Source: Tannerella serpentiformis (GTDB lineage Bacteria; Bacteroidota; Bacteroidia; Bacteroidales; Tannerellaceae). Taken from it: 64,000 nt of DNA. The notes under the pieces are model-generated. The model was given only the letters and a program-made list of their open reading frames with translations, was not told where the DNA came from and did no database searches. Position numbers and translations under genes: made by a program. Each line of letters starts with the position of its first letter. The stretch's first letter is position 1. Location: assembly GCF_003033925.1 (NCBI RefSeq), contig NZ_CP028365.1:2108001-2172000 (forward strand), in the 5' to 3' direction. This document shows positions 7,711 through 16,996 of the stretch, piece after piece.

Positions 7711-8893
7711 ATTCCTTAATCTTACGATAGAGCGTCCGCTCCGAGATGCCCAGATCAGCCGCCGCAGCCTTCCGACGGCCGCCATGTCGCTCCAGTGCGC
7801 GGCGGATCATCTGTCGCTCCAGATCGCCGAGCGCCATCGGCTCCTCCACCGCCTCGGCCTCCTCGACCGTCTCCGCCTCATGCACCGGATGCGGCTTGGG
7901 GGCGACGTACGGCACGGGCTGCGGCTCCACGGGCACGGCCGCGGTCGGCATGCTGCCGCTCATGATGTCGTGCACCAGCTTCTTAAGTTCGGTGACGTCT
8001 TTCTTCATATCGAAGAGCACCTGATAGAGGATCTCGCGCTCGCTCGAGAAGAGCTTGCCGTCCTCCTGCGGCCGACCGACAGGCACAGGCAGATGCGTGG
8101 CCTCGATGTTGGGCAGATAGGGGCGCAGCCGATCGGCGTTGATGGTGCGTTCAGGCTCAAGGATGGAGAGGCGCTCGGTGACGTTCTTCAGTTCGCGCAC
8201 GTTGCCGGGCCAGCGGTAGGTGAGGAGCAGCTGGCGGGCGTCGTCCTCCAGCCGGATGGGTGGCACGCGATACTTCTCGGCCGCATCGCTGGCGAACTTG
8301 CGGAAGAGGAGCAGGATGTCGTCGCCACGGTCGCGTAGTGGCGGGATGACGATGGGCACCGTGTTGAGGCGGTAATACAGATCCTCGCGAAAGCGGTTGT
8401 GGGCCACGGCGTCGACCAGGTTCACGTTCGTGGCGGCCACGATGCGGACGTTTGTCTTGAGCACCTTCGACGAGCCGACCTTGATGAACTCGCCGCTCTC
8501 CAGCACACGCAGCAGGCGTGCTTGGGTCGGGATGGGCAGCTCGCCCACTTCGTCGAGGAAGATGGTGCCGCCGTCGGCCACTTCGAAGTACCCCTTGCGG
8601 TCGGCCAGGGCGCCGGTGAACGATCCCTTCTCGTGCCCGAACAGCTCCGAATCGATCGTGCCCTCGGGGATGGCGCCACAGTTGACGGCGATGTATGTAC
8701 CGTGTTTGCGGTGGCTGTTTTGGTGGATGATCTGCGGAAAGTTTTCCTTGCCCACGCCGCTCTCACCCGTGATCAGCACGGAGAGGTCGGTGGGAGCCAC
8801 CTGCATGGCCACGTCGATGGCACGGTTGAGCGTCGCGTCGTTACCGATGATCCCGAAGCGCTGCTTGACTTGTTGTATGGATTCTTCTTTCAT
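7694..8893 (-). CDS. sigma-54-dependent transcriptional activator without receiver domain
   Basis: A 399-residue AAA+ enhancer-binding protein. Walker A is GESGVGKE (43-50), the sigma-54 contact loop is GSFTGA (90-95, where GAFTGA is usual), Walker B is TIFLDEVGEL (about 110-119), and an arginine-finger region and a C-terminal Fis-type HTH (ERHGGRRKAAAADLGISERTL) follow. There is no N-terminal receiver or PAS domain, only about 20 residues before the AAA+ core, so its activity is not set by phosphorylation of an attached domain. The start at 8893 is chosen because upstream codons run into the array at 8955-9630, whose 42-bp units merely keep the frame open. It heads the lptE-secG operon. Confidence 0.92.
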   Translation of the reverse strand: MKEESIQQVKQRFGIIGNDATLNRAIDVAMQVAPTDLSVLITGESGVGKENFPQIIHQNSHRKHGTYIAVNCGAIPEGTIDSELFGHEKGSFTGALADRKGYFEVADGGTIFLDEVGELPIPTQARLLRVLESGEFIKVGSSKVLKTNVRIVAATNVNLVDAVAHNRFREDLYYRLNTVPIVIPPLRDRGDDILLLFRKFASDAAEKYRVPPIRLEDDARQLLLTYRWPGNVRELKNVTERLSILEPERTINADRLRPYLPNIEATHLPVPVGRPQEDGKLFSSEREILYQVLFDMKKDVTELKKLVHDIMSGSMPTAAVPVEPQPVPYVAPKPHPVHEAETVEEAEAVEEPMALGDLERQMIRRALERHGGRRKAAAADLGISERTLYRKIKEYGLLD

Positions 8894-8954
8894 ATCTGGT
8901 GTGTATATTCTGTCAGTTTTGCCTGACAAAATTACAACGATACCCTCAAACCGA

Positions 8955-9630
8955 TCGCGTTCACCCCTTCGCCGCGCCGATAGGCTCCGAAATGCGCCTC
9001 GTTTGGCTCGTTGGCAGTCCTGCAAGCTCCAAAAAGTGCCGCGTTTGGCCCGTCGCCTCCCTTGCAAGCCCCGAAATGAGCCTCGTTTGGCCCTCCCCAA
9101 CTCTTTAGGGGGCTGAATGGAGATATTTATTTGAGGCTTTTATATGGATAGGCTATAACTTGCATCGTATATTCAATGCTTTTATACTGATAGACTAAAG
9201 CCTGCATCGTATATTCAATGCTTTTATGCTGATAGGATATATCCTTCATCGATGGTATAGTTCTTTTATGATGAAAGCATGATACTTTCGGTGCAAGTTG
9301 TTTACTTTCACTATAAAAGCACACTATATAGAATATAGGCGATAAGCTTTTATATAGAAAGACCCAAACTTGCAGTGAAATAAATCAGCTTTTATATTGA
9401 GAGCAATTTACATGCATCGAAGTTTATAGTCTCTTATATTAAAAGCATTTTACTTTCGGTGCAAGTGGTAGGCTTTCATCGTGGGAGCTTCTAATAAATA
9501 TTTCCATTGGGCGCCCTGATGGGAGGTGAAGGGCCTAATGAGCCTCTTTTCAGAGCTTGCAGGACTGTCGACGGGCCAAACGAGGTGCTTTTTGGGGCCG
9601 CGGCGAGTGATGGAAGGCAAACGAGGTGCG
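8955..9630. repeat. 42-bp array B: AT-rich core with mirrored GC-rich arms
   Basis: The AT-rich core has CTTTTATA-like motifs at 9137, 9179, 9221, 9263, 9305, 9347, 9389, 9431 and 9473, exactly 42 bp apart. On the left, CTCGTTTGG-like motifs stand at 8998, 9040 and 9082; on the right the reverse complement (CCAAACGAG) stands at 9534, 9576 and 9617. Within the core the orientation also flips, with AACTTGCATCG on the left and GGTGCAAGT on the right. The whole block is thus an inverted, 42-bp-phased structure between two divergent genes. No gene lies in it. Confidence 0.93.
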
Positions 9631-9644
9631 CCGCGCGGGCTGCT

Positions 9645-9652
9645 TATCTTTG
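9645..9652 (+). promoter_or_regulatory. Bacteroidota -7 element TATCTTTG for the CDF exporter
   Basis: It matches TAnnTTTG, 36 bp before the ATG at 9688. No clear -33 TTTG is seen at the expected distance. Confidence 0.55.
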
Positions 9653-9687
9653 TCCACGCGAATCCACATTAAAAACAGATCCACATT

Positions 9688-10650
9688 ATGCATACACATC
9701 CTCACCACGAACACGATCACGACTGTGATCACGCGCACGGCCACGGTCATGCGCACCATCACCACCACGGGGCCGACATGAAGGGGCGCAAACTGCTCTG
9801 GGCAACGGCGCTGAACTTCTCGATCACGCTCGTGCAGATCGTCGGCGGACTCGTCTCGAACAGCCTCTCGCTACTCTCCGATGCGGTCCACAATCTGGGC
9901 GACTCGTCGGCCATCTTCATCGCCTTCCTGGCCGGCCGACACGCCGAGAAGTGCCCCGACCTGCGCAAGACATTCGGCTACAAACGCTCCGAGATCTTGG
10001 CCGCACTCTTCAACGCCGTGGCGCTGATCGTGATCTGCGTCTTCCTCTTTGTCGAGGCCTATGAGCGCTTCCGGAACCCCGAGCCAATCCGCGGCGCGGT
10101 GATGCTCATCGTGGCCACCTTTGGGCTACTGGCCAATCTGATCGCGGTCGTCATGCTGCATCGTGACCGGGAGCACAACCTGAACATCCGCGCGGCTTAC
10201 CTGCATTTGCTTGGTGACACGCTCTCGTCCGTGGCTGTCATCCTGGGCGGCATCGCCATCTGGATTTGGAAGCTGTATTGGCTCGATCCGCTGATCACGG
10301 TGGCCGTGGGCGTGTATATCATCTGGCACACGTGGGGCATCGTCCGCCAGACGGTCGACATCCTCATGCAGGCCGCGCCCGAGGGCGTCGATCTGCACGC
10401 CGTGCAGCGTCACACGGAGGACATAGCCGAGGTTAAGGACATGCACCATCTGCACATCTGGAAGATGGACGACGAGCATATCCACCTCGAGGCGCACATC
10501 AACCTCTGCGAAAATCTGCCGCTCTCGGACGCGCAAGCCATCGGCCGACGCATCGAGGAAATGCTGCGTACGGAGTTCGGCATCAGCCACATTACCCTGC
10601 AATTGGAATACGAGGGCTGCCACCTCCAGTGCGGCCTGATCCAGGCGTAG
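9688..10650 (+). CDS. czcD: cation diffusion facilitator (zinc/cadmium/cobalt exporter)
   Basis: A 320-residue CDF protein with a His/Asp-rich N-terminus (16 His within the first 28 residues), likely a metal sensor or buffer. Six transmembrane helices follow with the CDF signature (LSLLSDAVHNLGDSSAIFIA), in which H-x-x-x-D residues of TM2 and TM5 (HLLGDTLSS) bind zinc. A C-terminal cytoplasmic domain of about 80 residues (VKDMHHLHIWKMDDEHIHLE) binds further metal. It acts in the inner membrane as a proton-driven exporter. Metal specificity is inferred from the H-D/H-D tetrad usual for zinc. It is followed by a terminator shared with the converging gene. Confidence 0.95.
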   Translation: MHTHPHHEHDHDCDHAHGHGHAHHHHHGADMKGRKLLWATALNFSITLVQIVGGLVSNSLSLLSDAVHNLGDSSAIFIAFLAGRHAEKCPDLRKTFGYKRSEILAALFNAVALIVICVFLFVEAYERFRNPEPIRGAVMLIVATFGLLANLIAVVMLHRDREHNLNIRAAYLHLLGDTLSSVAVILGGIAIWIWKLYWLDPLITVAVGVYIIWHTWGIVRQTVDILMQAAPEGVDLHAVQRHTEDIAEVKDMHHLHIWKMDDEHIHLEAHINLCENLPLSDAQAIGRRIEEMLRTEFGISHITLQLEYEGCHLQCGLIQA

Positions 10651-10682
10651 TGAGGCGGCCCAAATTGCCGGCTACACATAAG

Positions 10683-10731
10683 AACGGGTGAGGACTCAGA
10701 TGGATCCATCTCAGCCTCACCCGCTCGTTTT
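10683..10731. terminator. bidirectional terminator
   Basis: CGGGTGAGG (10685-10693) pairs with CCTCACCCG (10715-10723), with further pairing around AGATGGATCCATCT inside, then CTCGTTTTC. It lies between the converging CDF gene and the beta-barrel gene. Confidence 0.85.
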
Positions 10732-10739
10732 CTGTATCG

Positions 10740-11384
10740 TTACCAGCGGTAGCCCATGCCCAGCGTCAGGTAGCCCTTTACGCCATAGCCCAGCTCCCAG
10801 TTGGCAAACAGCGCACGCCCCACGGAGACACCGAAGAAGGTCACCTGCCCAGTGGGAAAGACGCTATACCGCACGTCTGGGTTGAAAAACTCCCGTTCCC
10901 ATTTCATGCCCACGCCCAGCCCAAGGCCTGAATAGAGGCGGACCATCGACCGGTTGAGGTACGTGAAGCGTACGGCGGGATAGATGGCCAGGCGATGCGT
11001 GTAAAGGTGATCCACCGACATGCCGTCGAGGCGTTGGCTCTGGTAGATGCCCGAGTAGGACGTCTGTACGCCCAGTGCCAGCCAACGGCTCAGCTCCTGG
11101 GTATAGCCCACCGACAGCGCCTGCGTATAGATACGGTCACCGTAGCTGTATCGGCTGCGGTCGTAGCGCTCCCACGGTGTGTTCCCCTCGAACCGTCCCT
11201 CCGGCCAACCGGGTGTATCGTCGTGATACATCTCGAACGGGTTCTCGACTAATCCCCAGCTGATCGACAGCTCATTTTTCAGTTTATAGGCCGGTTTGAT
11301 CCCCAGCCAACGCCAACATGACTGCGCGTCGGAACTAAACGCCAAGGCAGTCATGCAAATGATAAGCAGCATCTTTTTTGTCAT
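10740..11384 (-). CDS. predicted outer-membrane beta-barrel protein
   Basis: A 214-residue protein with a signal peptide (MTKKMLLIICMTALAFSSDA, then Q-S-C). The rest is made of alternating hydrophobic/polar strands rich in Tyr, Gly and Trp (for example LSVGYTQELSRWLALGVQTS, VRLYSGLGLGVGMKWE) and ends in the aromatic residues Y-R-W, the C-terminal pattern recognised by the BAM complex. About eight strands fit the length. I do not recognise a specific family or ligand. It is transcribed alone, with a CAAATGTA (TACATTTG on the minus strand) -7-like element about 30 bp before the ATG. Confidence 0.75.
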   Translation of the reverse strand: MTKKMLLIICMTALAFSSDAQSCWRWLGIKPAYKLKNELSISWGLVENPFEMYHDDTPGWPEGRFEGNTPWERYDRSRYSYGDRIYTQALSVGYTQELSRWLALGVQTSYSGIYQSQRLDGMSVDHLYTHRLAIYPAVRFTYLNRSMVRLYSGLGLGVGMKWEREFFNPDVRYSVFPTGQVTFFGVSVGRALFANWELGYGVKGYLTLGMGYRW

Positions 11385-11504
11385 ATCCGTAATTGTAGAT
11401 TTGTGAGGGGGCAAATGTAAAGCAGCCCTTCTTGCCGCCGCAGATAGCCATGTGGCGATAGATGGGGGGTGCTTCCCGGTACGCTTCGAAAAGAGTCGGG
11501 CGAT

Positions 11505-11534
11505 TTTGCATTTATCGGATCGTTTTTACCTTTG
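11505..11534 (+). promoter_or_regulatory. consensus Bacteroidota promoter of tRNA-fMet
   Basis: TTTG at 11505-11508 and TACCTTTG at 11527-11534 are separated by 18 bp, close to the TTTG-N19-TAnnTTTG consensus. The tRNA begins 19 bp further on. It is the best-formed promoter in the window. Confidence 0.88.
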
Positions 11535-11553
11535 CGGCCGTTAACAACGAGAT

Positions 11554-11625
<72 letters not shown>

Positions 11626-11632
11626 CAGTGAT

Positions 11633-11669
11633 AAGCCTCGTCGGTAGTTTCATGCCGGCGGGGCTTTTT
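11633..11669 (+). terminator. terminator after tRNA-fMet
   Basis: AAGCCTCGTCGG pairs with CCGGCGGGGCTT through two G-T wobbles and is followed by TTTTT. Confidence 0.8.
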
Positions 11670-11760
11670 CGTGTCTATTCCTTGGCTGATGGCTTCCATG
11701 TCGAGAGGCAATCGTTACGGGGTGACAGAGATGGGCGCTGCAAGGGTGGAGCGTCTATCG

Positions 11761-11810
11761 GGTGCGTGTGAATGGCGCATACTTCGAGGGTACTCACACG
11801 TTTGCGCACC
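11761..11810. repeat. inverted repeat in the tRNA-glycosyltransferase gap
   Basis: GGTGCG (11761-11766) and CGTGTGA (11765-11771) pair with TCACACG (11794-11800) and CGCACC (11805-11810). It lies in a gap of 333 bp between the tRNA and the gene at 11959 that holds no gene. It has no U-run and could be an operator or a structured leader. Confidence 0.5.
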
Positions 11811-11885
11811 GCTTGACATGCGATACTTAGGACTACTTGTAAAGCCACACGAGCCTTCGCACCTGCTTCGGATAAGGCTTTCTTC

Positions 11886-11893
11886 TACTTTTG
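11886..11893 (+). promoter_or_regulatory. -7 element TACTTTTG for the 11959 gene cluster
   Basis: It matches TAnnTTTG, 66 bp before the ATG at 11959. It probably drives the methyltransferase/glycosyltransferase cluster. Confidence 0.55.
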
Positions 11894-11958
11894 CGCGCGC
11901 AATCAGAAAAAGGCGCGGACTGTCCTCACACGAGGCGGCCGATGCGTCTTCCCCCCGA

Positions 11959-13365
11959 ATGAACAAGCAATCCATCATAGATTATTACAACCGGACGGCG
12001 CCCGAACGGCAGCGCCACAAACATATGCGCCGTTATTACCACCGTTCGCTGGAGCGCTACTTCTCGTTTATCATCCCGCCCGGCAGCCGTGTGTTAGAGA
12101 TCGGATGCGGGACGGGCGAACTCTTAGCGGCCATGCGGCCAGCCTATGGCGTGGGTATCGACTTCTCAGAACGGATGATCGAAATAGCCCGACGAACCTT
12201 CCCGGAGCTGCGCTTCGAGGTGGACGACATCGAGGAGCTACGTCTCAGCGAGACGTTTGACTATATCATAATGTCCGACCTGACGATGTCGCTCTGGGAT
12301 GTGCAGCGCGCCTTTGAGCATCTGCCGCAAGTATGCCACGAGCGTACGCGCATCGTTATTTCCAACTATAACTTCCTCTGGGAGCCTATCCTCAAGCTGG
12401 CCGAGCGGCTCGGCCTAAAGCTCCAGCAACCGAACCAGAACTGGCTCTCGGTGCAGGATATCGACAATCTGCTCCGTCTGACAGGCTTCGAGCGGGTGAA
12501 GCGTGAAAACAAGATCCTGCTGCCCATCAACATCCCGCTGCTGACCCCCTTCTGCAACCGTTTCTTGGCGAACCTGCCGCCCTTTCACCGCTTGGATTTG
12601 GTGAACCTGATCGTAGCCCGACCTGAGCCTCGACGGGAGGCACCCGAGCGGACGGTGTCCATCATCGTCCCGGCACGCAATGAGCGAGGGAATATCGAGA
12701 ATGCTGTCTGCCGACTGCCCGCTTTCGGTGCCTCGCAGGAGTTTGTCTTCGTCGAAGGACACTCACAGGATGGAACGTACGAGGAGATGATCCGTGTGCG
12801 CGACGCCTATCCAGATAAGCAGATCAAGGTGCTCATCCAGTCGGGGCGCGGCAAGGGCAACGCTGTGCGTGAGGGCTTCGAGGTAGCTACGGGCGAGATG
12901 CTCTTCATCCTCGACGCCGACCTGACGACACCGCCCGAGGATATGCCGAAGTTTTACGAGGCGCTCCGCCAAGGTAAGGGTGAGTTTATCAATGGTTGCA
13001 GGCTCGTTTACCCGATGGAAAAGCAGGCGATGCGGCTCCTGAACCTGATTGCCAACAAGAGTTTCGGAGTACTCTTCTCCTACCTGCTGGGACAGGGGCT
13101 GAAGGACACGCTCTGCGGCACGAAGGTGCTCTACAAGTCAGACTACGACACACTCAAGTTAGGTCGCGCCTATTTCGGCGACTTCGATCCCTTCGGTGAT
13201 TTTGACCTGCTCTTTGGCGCTGCCAAGCTGAACCTGAAGATGACGGAGATCATCATCCGATATAAGGACCGCGAGTATGGCTCCACGCAGATCAGTCGTT
13301 TCCGACACGGTTGGCTGCTGATAAAGATGTGCGCCTTCGCCGCACGGAAGATTAAGTTCATTTGA
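11959..13365 (+). CDS. fused SAM methyltransferase and GT2 glycosyltransferase
   Basis: A 468-residue two-domain protein. Residues about 1-220 are a class I methyltransferase with motif I VLEIGCGTGELL and acidic VGIDFSERM. Residues about 230-468 are a GT-A fold family 2 glycosyltransferase of the DPM1/GtrB kind: SIIVPARNERGNIENAV, the metal-binding D-A-D in FILDADLTTPPED, and acceptor-site residues around LKDTLCGTKVLY. GT2 enzymes of this kind load a sugar on polyprenyl phosphate. The fusion suggests that the methylated and glycosylated product are the same lipid-linked or cell-surface sugar. The start at 11959 (MNKQSIIDYYNRTAPE) matches methyltransferase N-termini. The next gene starts right after its stop. 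Confidence 0.88.
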   Translation: MNKQSIIDYYNRTAPERQRHKHMRRYYHRSLERYFSFIIPPGSRVLEIGCGTGELLAAMRPAYGVGIDFSERMIEIARRTFPELRFEVDDIEELRLSETFDYIIMSDLTMSLWDVQRAFEHLPQVCHERTRIVISNYNFLWEPILKLAERLGLKLQQPNQNWLSVQDIDNLLRLTGFERVKRENKILLPINIPLLTPFCNRFLANLPPFHRLDLVNLIVARPEPRREAPERTVSIIVPARNERGNIENAVCRLPAFGASQEFVFVEGHSQDGTYEEMIRVRDAYPDKQIKVLIQSGRGKGNAVREGFEVATGEMLFILDADLTTPPEDMPKFYEALRQGKGEFINGCRLVYPMEKQAMRLLNLIANKSFGVLFSYLLGQGLKDTLCGTKVLYKSDYDTLKLGRAYFGDFDPFGDFDLLFGAAKLNLKMTEIIIRYKDREYGSTQISRFRHGWLLIKMCAFAARKIKFI

Positions 13366-14118
13366 ATGAGAAGTATGGAAGACTTCAATCGCCATAACAA
13401 AGAGATTAACGAGAACCTGACCTATTGGCAGAATAAGCCGATACTACAAACCATCTACAATGATTTTTACGCACTGATTGGTGCGCAGGTGGATCGTTCG
13501 CAAGAGGGGCTGATCGTAGAGTTAGGCTCGGGGATTGGCAACCTCAAGCAGCATATCCCGGAGTGCATCTGCACGGATGTGTTCCCCAATCCGTGGATCG
13601 ACCAAGTGGAGAACGCCTACCGGATGAGCTTTGCGGACGAGAGCGTCTCTAACCTGATTCTCTTCGATGTGTTTCACCATTTGGAATACCCCAAGGCGGC
13701 ACTTAACGAGTTTCGTCGTGTGCTCAAACCCCACGGACGTGTTATCCTCTTCGAACCCTGTATCAGCGCATTGGGATGGATCGTTTACGGTGCTTTTCAC
13801 AAGGAGCCTGTAGCATGGTTCGACAAGATCAACCCCGACGGTGGCCCCATATCGGACGATCGCCTCGGCTATTATGCCGCCCAAGGCAACGCCTGCCGCA
13901 TCTTCCGACACAGCCGAAAGTATCGCGACTTGATCGGTGACTTTTCCATTACGAAAGTTCGGCGCTATGCCGCATTGGCATATGTCATGTCCGGCGGATA
14001 CAGCGGTCGACAGCTCTACCCAGATCGTCTCTATCCCTTTATCAAAAGCTGCGAAAAGGTTTTGAACCATCTGCCCAGCCTCTTCGCCACCCGTCTGCTT
14101 GTAGTTCTAACGAAATAA
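13366..14118 (+). CDS. SAM-dependent methyltransferase (methyltransf_11-like)
   Basis: A 250-residue class I methyltransferase: motif I LIVELGSGIGNLK, the acidic post-motif CTDVFPNPW, motif III LILFDVFHHLEYPKAAL and post-motif VLKPHGRVILFEP. Its ATG directly follows the TGA of the preceding fused enzyme (a second ATG lies 9 bp in), so translation is coupled. Together with the flanking glycosyltransferase genes it probably decorates a surface glycan or lipid carrier. The methyl acceptor is unknown. Confidence 0.85.
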   Translation: MRSMEDFNRHNKEINENLTYWQNKPILQTIYNDFYALIGAQVDRSQEGLIVELGSGIGNLKQHIPECICTDVFPNPWIDQVENAYRMSFADESVSNLILFDVFHHLEYPKAALNEFRRVLKPHGRVILFEPCISALGWIVYGAFHKEPVAWFDKINPDGGPISDDRLGYYAAQGNACRIFRHSRKYRDLIGDFSITKVRRYAALAYVMSGGYSGRQLYPDRLYPFIKSCEKVLNHLPSLFATRLLVVLTK

Positions 14119-14128
14119 TCAGCAAACA

Positions 14129-16051
14129 ATGAAAGCCTCTCACACTACCTCTTTCACCCAACGGTTCGACGCCTTTTTCGATCGACATCGGCGGGCTTTT
14201 TTCATGCTCACGATGGCTCTGGCCACGCTGATGAGCATCGTTATGTTTGACGCCAAAGTCAGCCTCAGCGGCGACGATTGCGACTATATCCTTGCCGCCG
14301 ACGCCTTCTGGCACCACTTTGCCTTCCCTGGCCATCACGGCTCGCTTTACCCCATCGTCCTCTCACCCTTTGTCGGACTGTTCGGTTATCGGCTCGTCCT
14401 GCTTAAGTTCCTCTCCGTCCTCTTCACCGTTGGCGCCTTTGGGTTCCTTTACAAGGCCTTCGAGAGACGGATCCCGTCGGCCGTGCTGATCCCATCCATG
14501 CTGCTGGCTGCCATCTGCTCCTACATCTTCTTTTATGCCGGCTACACCTACAGCGAACCGCTCTTCATGCTCCTTCAGTCGATCTACTTCTACTTCTTCT
14601 CCCGCTATTTCTGGGTGGAGGGTGGCACACCGAGCTACACGCTCAGAAAGGACTGGAAGAAGTATCTCAATCTCGGTGCCCTGACACTGGCGATGGGACT
14701 GACGCGCGAGATTGGCTTCTGTGTCATCGGCGTCGTTATCCTCTATTTTGCGATCAAGGGCCGGTGGAAGGATTTGCTCTATACCGTCGGTGCGGCGCTG
14801 CTGATACTCGCTGCCTTCTACTTGGTCAAGGCTATCCTCTGGCCGAACGTTGCGGCAGGACACAGCTTCACCAACCTCATGGCGAAGGATTACTACAACC
14901 CCAACGCGGGTATGGAGGATACCGCCGGACTCCTCTCTCGCTTCTGGGACAACTCTCGGGTCTACCTCTCCGCCTTCCTCTGCCAAATGATGGGCGTGAT
15001 GCCTGAGACACCCAGCAACCGGTTCGACATGAGCGCCACACGGACGCTCATCATCTACGGGCTCTACTTCGCTGCACTGGTGGTTATCTTGGTGCGTCGT
15101 GACGCCCCGCTGCTTTTCGCGGGACTCTATGCTGGGGTGCTCAACTTCGCTAGCTTCGTTGTCCTGCAAATCATTTGGGCGCAGGATCGATTGATTACGA
15201 TCTATTATCCACTCATCCTTCTCTTCCTGCTCGGTGCGCTCTATTACGCCTTCAGCTCGGCGCGCTTGCGGCGTTTCTTCATCGTCTACCCCGTGGTGCT
15301 ACTCATCCTGCTGGGCGGTACGTTGAACATCACCCGCAATCGGGTGGGTCGCACGCTGCCCGTCCTTCAGCAGAATCTTCTGCTGGGCGATCCGCTCTAC
15401 GGCTTCACGCCCGACTGGCAAAACTTCATCAAGGCCAGCCAATGGGTCGCGACGAACACAGAGAAAGACGCCGTCATCGTCAGCCGTAAGCCGTCTATGT
15501 CGAAGGTCTACACCGGACGCGACTTTGTTGGGTTGCCCGCCTCGCTGACCGTCCCCGCCGATACGTTGAACTATCTCAAGGGCGACACTTCGCTCGTGGT
15601 TGTCGTGGCCGACGGATCGAAGGGTGTTATGTCGGGCGAGGTGCTCCGCTATATCATCACGCCCCTAAGCAAGTTTATGATCGGCGATAAGCCGTCACCG
15701 GCAGCTTGCGTCTACACCTTCCCACGCGCAAACTTAGCGGAGGCTCTCCACGAGATGGAGCAGATGGGTGTGCCCTACACGCTCGACTTGGATCAAGCCA
15801 TCGCCCAGTGCCAAACTGCGGACGTTCGTATCTACGACCCAGACATGATGCTGCGCCTGCTCAAGGAGCAACATGTCACCTACCTGCTGCTGGCTCAGCT
15901 GCGTATCGACCCCACACGCAACACGGGGCAGTACATCAACAATATTCACCGCTACGCCTGGTTTATATCTACCAAATACCCGGACAGCTTCGAAATCATC
16001 AAGACCTTCGGCACCTCCGAACCGTGCGAGATCCTGAGGCTGATTCGGTAA
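14129..16051 (+). CDS. multi-membrane-spanning GT-C-like glycosyltransferase
   Basis: A 640-residue protein with about 10-12 hydrophobic helices in the first 420 residues and a soluble C-terminal part of about 220 residues. After the first helix the loop SLSGDDCDYI carries a D-D-x-D pattern, the place of the catalytic Asp in GT-C enzymes (GT39/GT83/ArnT-like), which take sugars from polyprenyl phosphate. The preceding GT2 domain could make such a donor. It follows the methyltransferase by 10 bp. Family membership is inferred from topology and the acidic loop; the acceptor is unknown. Confidence 0.75.
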   Translation: MKASHTTSFTQRFDAFFDRHRRAFFMLTMALATLMSIVMFDAKVSLSGDDCDYILAADAFWHHFAFPGHHGSLYPIVLSPFVGLFGYRLVLLKFLSVLFTVGAFGFLYKAFERRIPSAVLIPSMLLAAICSYIFFYAGYTYSEPLFMLLQSIYFYFFSRYFWVEGGTPSYTLRKDWKKYLNLGALTLAMGLTREIGFCVIGVVILYFAIKGRWKDLLYTVGAALLILAAFYLVKAILWPNVAAGHSFTNLMAKDYYNPNAGMEDTAGLLSRFWDNSRVYLSAFLCQMMGVMPETPSNRFDMSATRTLIIYGLYFAALVVILVRRDAPLLFAGLYAGVLNFASFVVLQIIWAQDRLITIYYPLILLFLLGALYYAFSSARLRRFFIVYPVVLLILLGGTLNITRNRVGRTLPVLQQNLLLGDPLYGFTPDWQNFIKASQWVATNTEKDAVIVSRKPSMSKVYTGRDFVGLPASLTVPADTLNYLKGDTSLVVVVADGSKGVMSGEVLRYIITPLSKFMIGDKPSPAACVYTFPRANLAEALHEMEQMGVPYTLDLDQAIAQCQTADVRIYDPDMMLRLLKEQHVTYLLLAQLRIDPTRNTGQYINNIHRYAWFISTKYPDSFEIIKTFGTSEPCEILRLIR

Positions 16052-16159
16052 CAGTCTTGCGGGCGTATTCCGTTTAACGACTGAGCGCCCGCAAGCCCTC
16101 TACAACCCTCTATACAACCCGCGGCTCAGTCGCATAACTCCACATCACGACTTGTAATC

Positions 16160-16996
16160 ATGTTTCGAATCGGTTGTCACCTCTCTGCCTCCAAAGGCTT
16201 CCTTGCCATGGGCAAAGCCGCCGTATCCGTCGGCGCCAACACCTTCCAGTTCTTCACCCGTAACCCACGCGGTGGCAGTGCCAAAGCCATCGATGAGGAC
16301 GACGTCGCGGCCTTCCTGCAATTCGCAGCTGAACACGACATCGCCCAGATTGTCGCCCATGCGCCCTACACGCTCAACGCTTGCGCTGCTGATCCGAATA
16401 TCCGTCGTTTCGCCACCGAAACGATGGCCGACGATCTGCGGCGCATGGAGTATGTGCCCGGCAATTACTACAACTTCCACCCCGGCAGCCACGTCAAGCA
16501 GGGCGTCGAGGTGGGTACGGACCTCATCGTCGAGATGCTCAACCGGATTCTTCGCCCCGAACAACGCACCACAGTGCTGCTTGAGACGATGGCCGGAAAG
16601 GGCAGCGAAGTGGGACGCACCTTCGAGGAGCTACGCGCCATCATCGACCGGGTGGAGCTAAGCGATCATCTTGGCGTCTGCCTCGACACGTGCCACATCT
16701 TCGACGGCGGCTACGACATTGTCCATCACCTCGACGAGGTCCTCGCCGACTTCGATCGTGTGATCGGACTCGACCGGCTCCGCGCCATCCACCTCAACGA
16801 TAGCCTCAACACGCTCGGCAGCCACAAGGATCGCCACGCCAAGATCGGCGAGGGGAACATCGGCCTTGGGGCCCTTACGCGTGTCATCAACCATCCGGCC
16901 CTGCGCAGCCTGCCCTTCAACCTCGAGACGCCCAACGAGCTGGACGGCTATGCGGCCGAAATCAAACTTCTGAAGTCTCTGCGTACGGATGATTAA
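16160..16996 (+). CDS. nfo: endonuclease IV (apurinic/apyrimidinic site repair)
   Basis: A 278-residue Nfo protein, the usual length. The three-zinc active site motifs are present in order: [50 protein letters not shown] and NLETPN. It cuts DNA 5' to abasic sites in base-excision repair and can act on oxidised bases. The last 8 bp overlap the start of mltG. Confidence 0.97.
   Translation: MFRIGCHLSASKGFLAMGKAAVSVGANTFQFFTRNPRGGSAKAIDEDDVAAFLQFAAEHDIAQIVAHAPYTLNACAADPNIRRFATETMADDLRRMEYVPGNYYNFHPGSHVKQGVEVGTDLIVEMLNRILRPEQRTTVLLETMAGKGSEVGRTFEELRAIIDRVELSDHLGVCLDTCHIFDGGYDIVHHLDEVLADFDRVIGLDRLRAIHLNDSLNTLGSHKDRHAKIGEGNIGLGALTRVINHPALRSLPFNLETPNELDGYAAEIKLLKSLRTDD

Noticed and set aside
7711-9100. 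N-terminal extension of the sigma-54 activator (to 9100) and of LptE (to 7785)
   Set aside because: The activator extension is array B translated (R-A-K-R-G repeats every 14 residues). The LptE extension is the activator gene in another frame and would place the lipoprotein signal internally.
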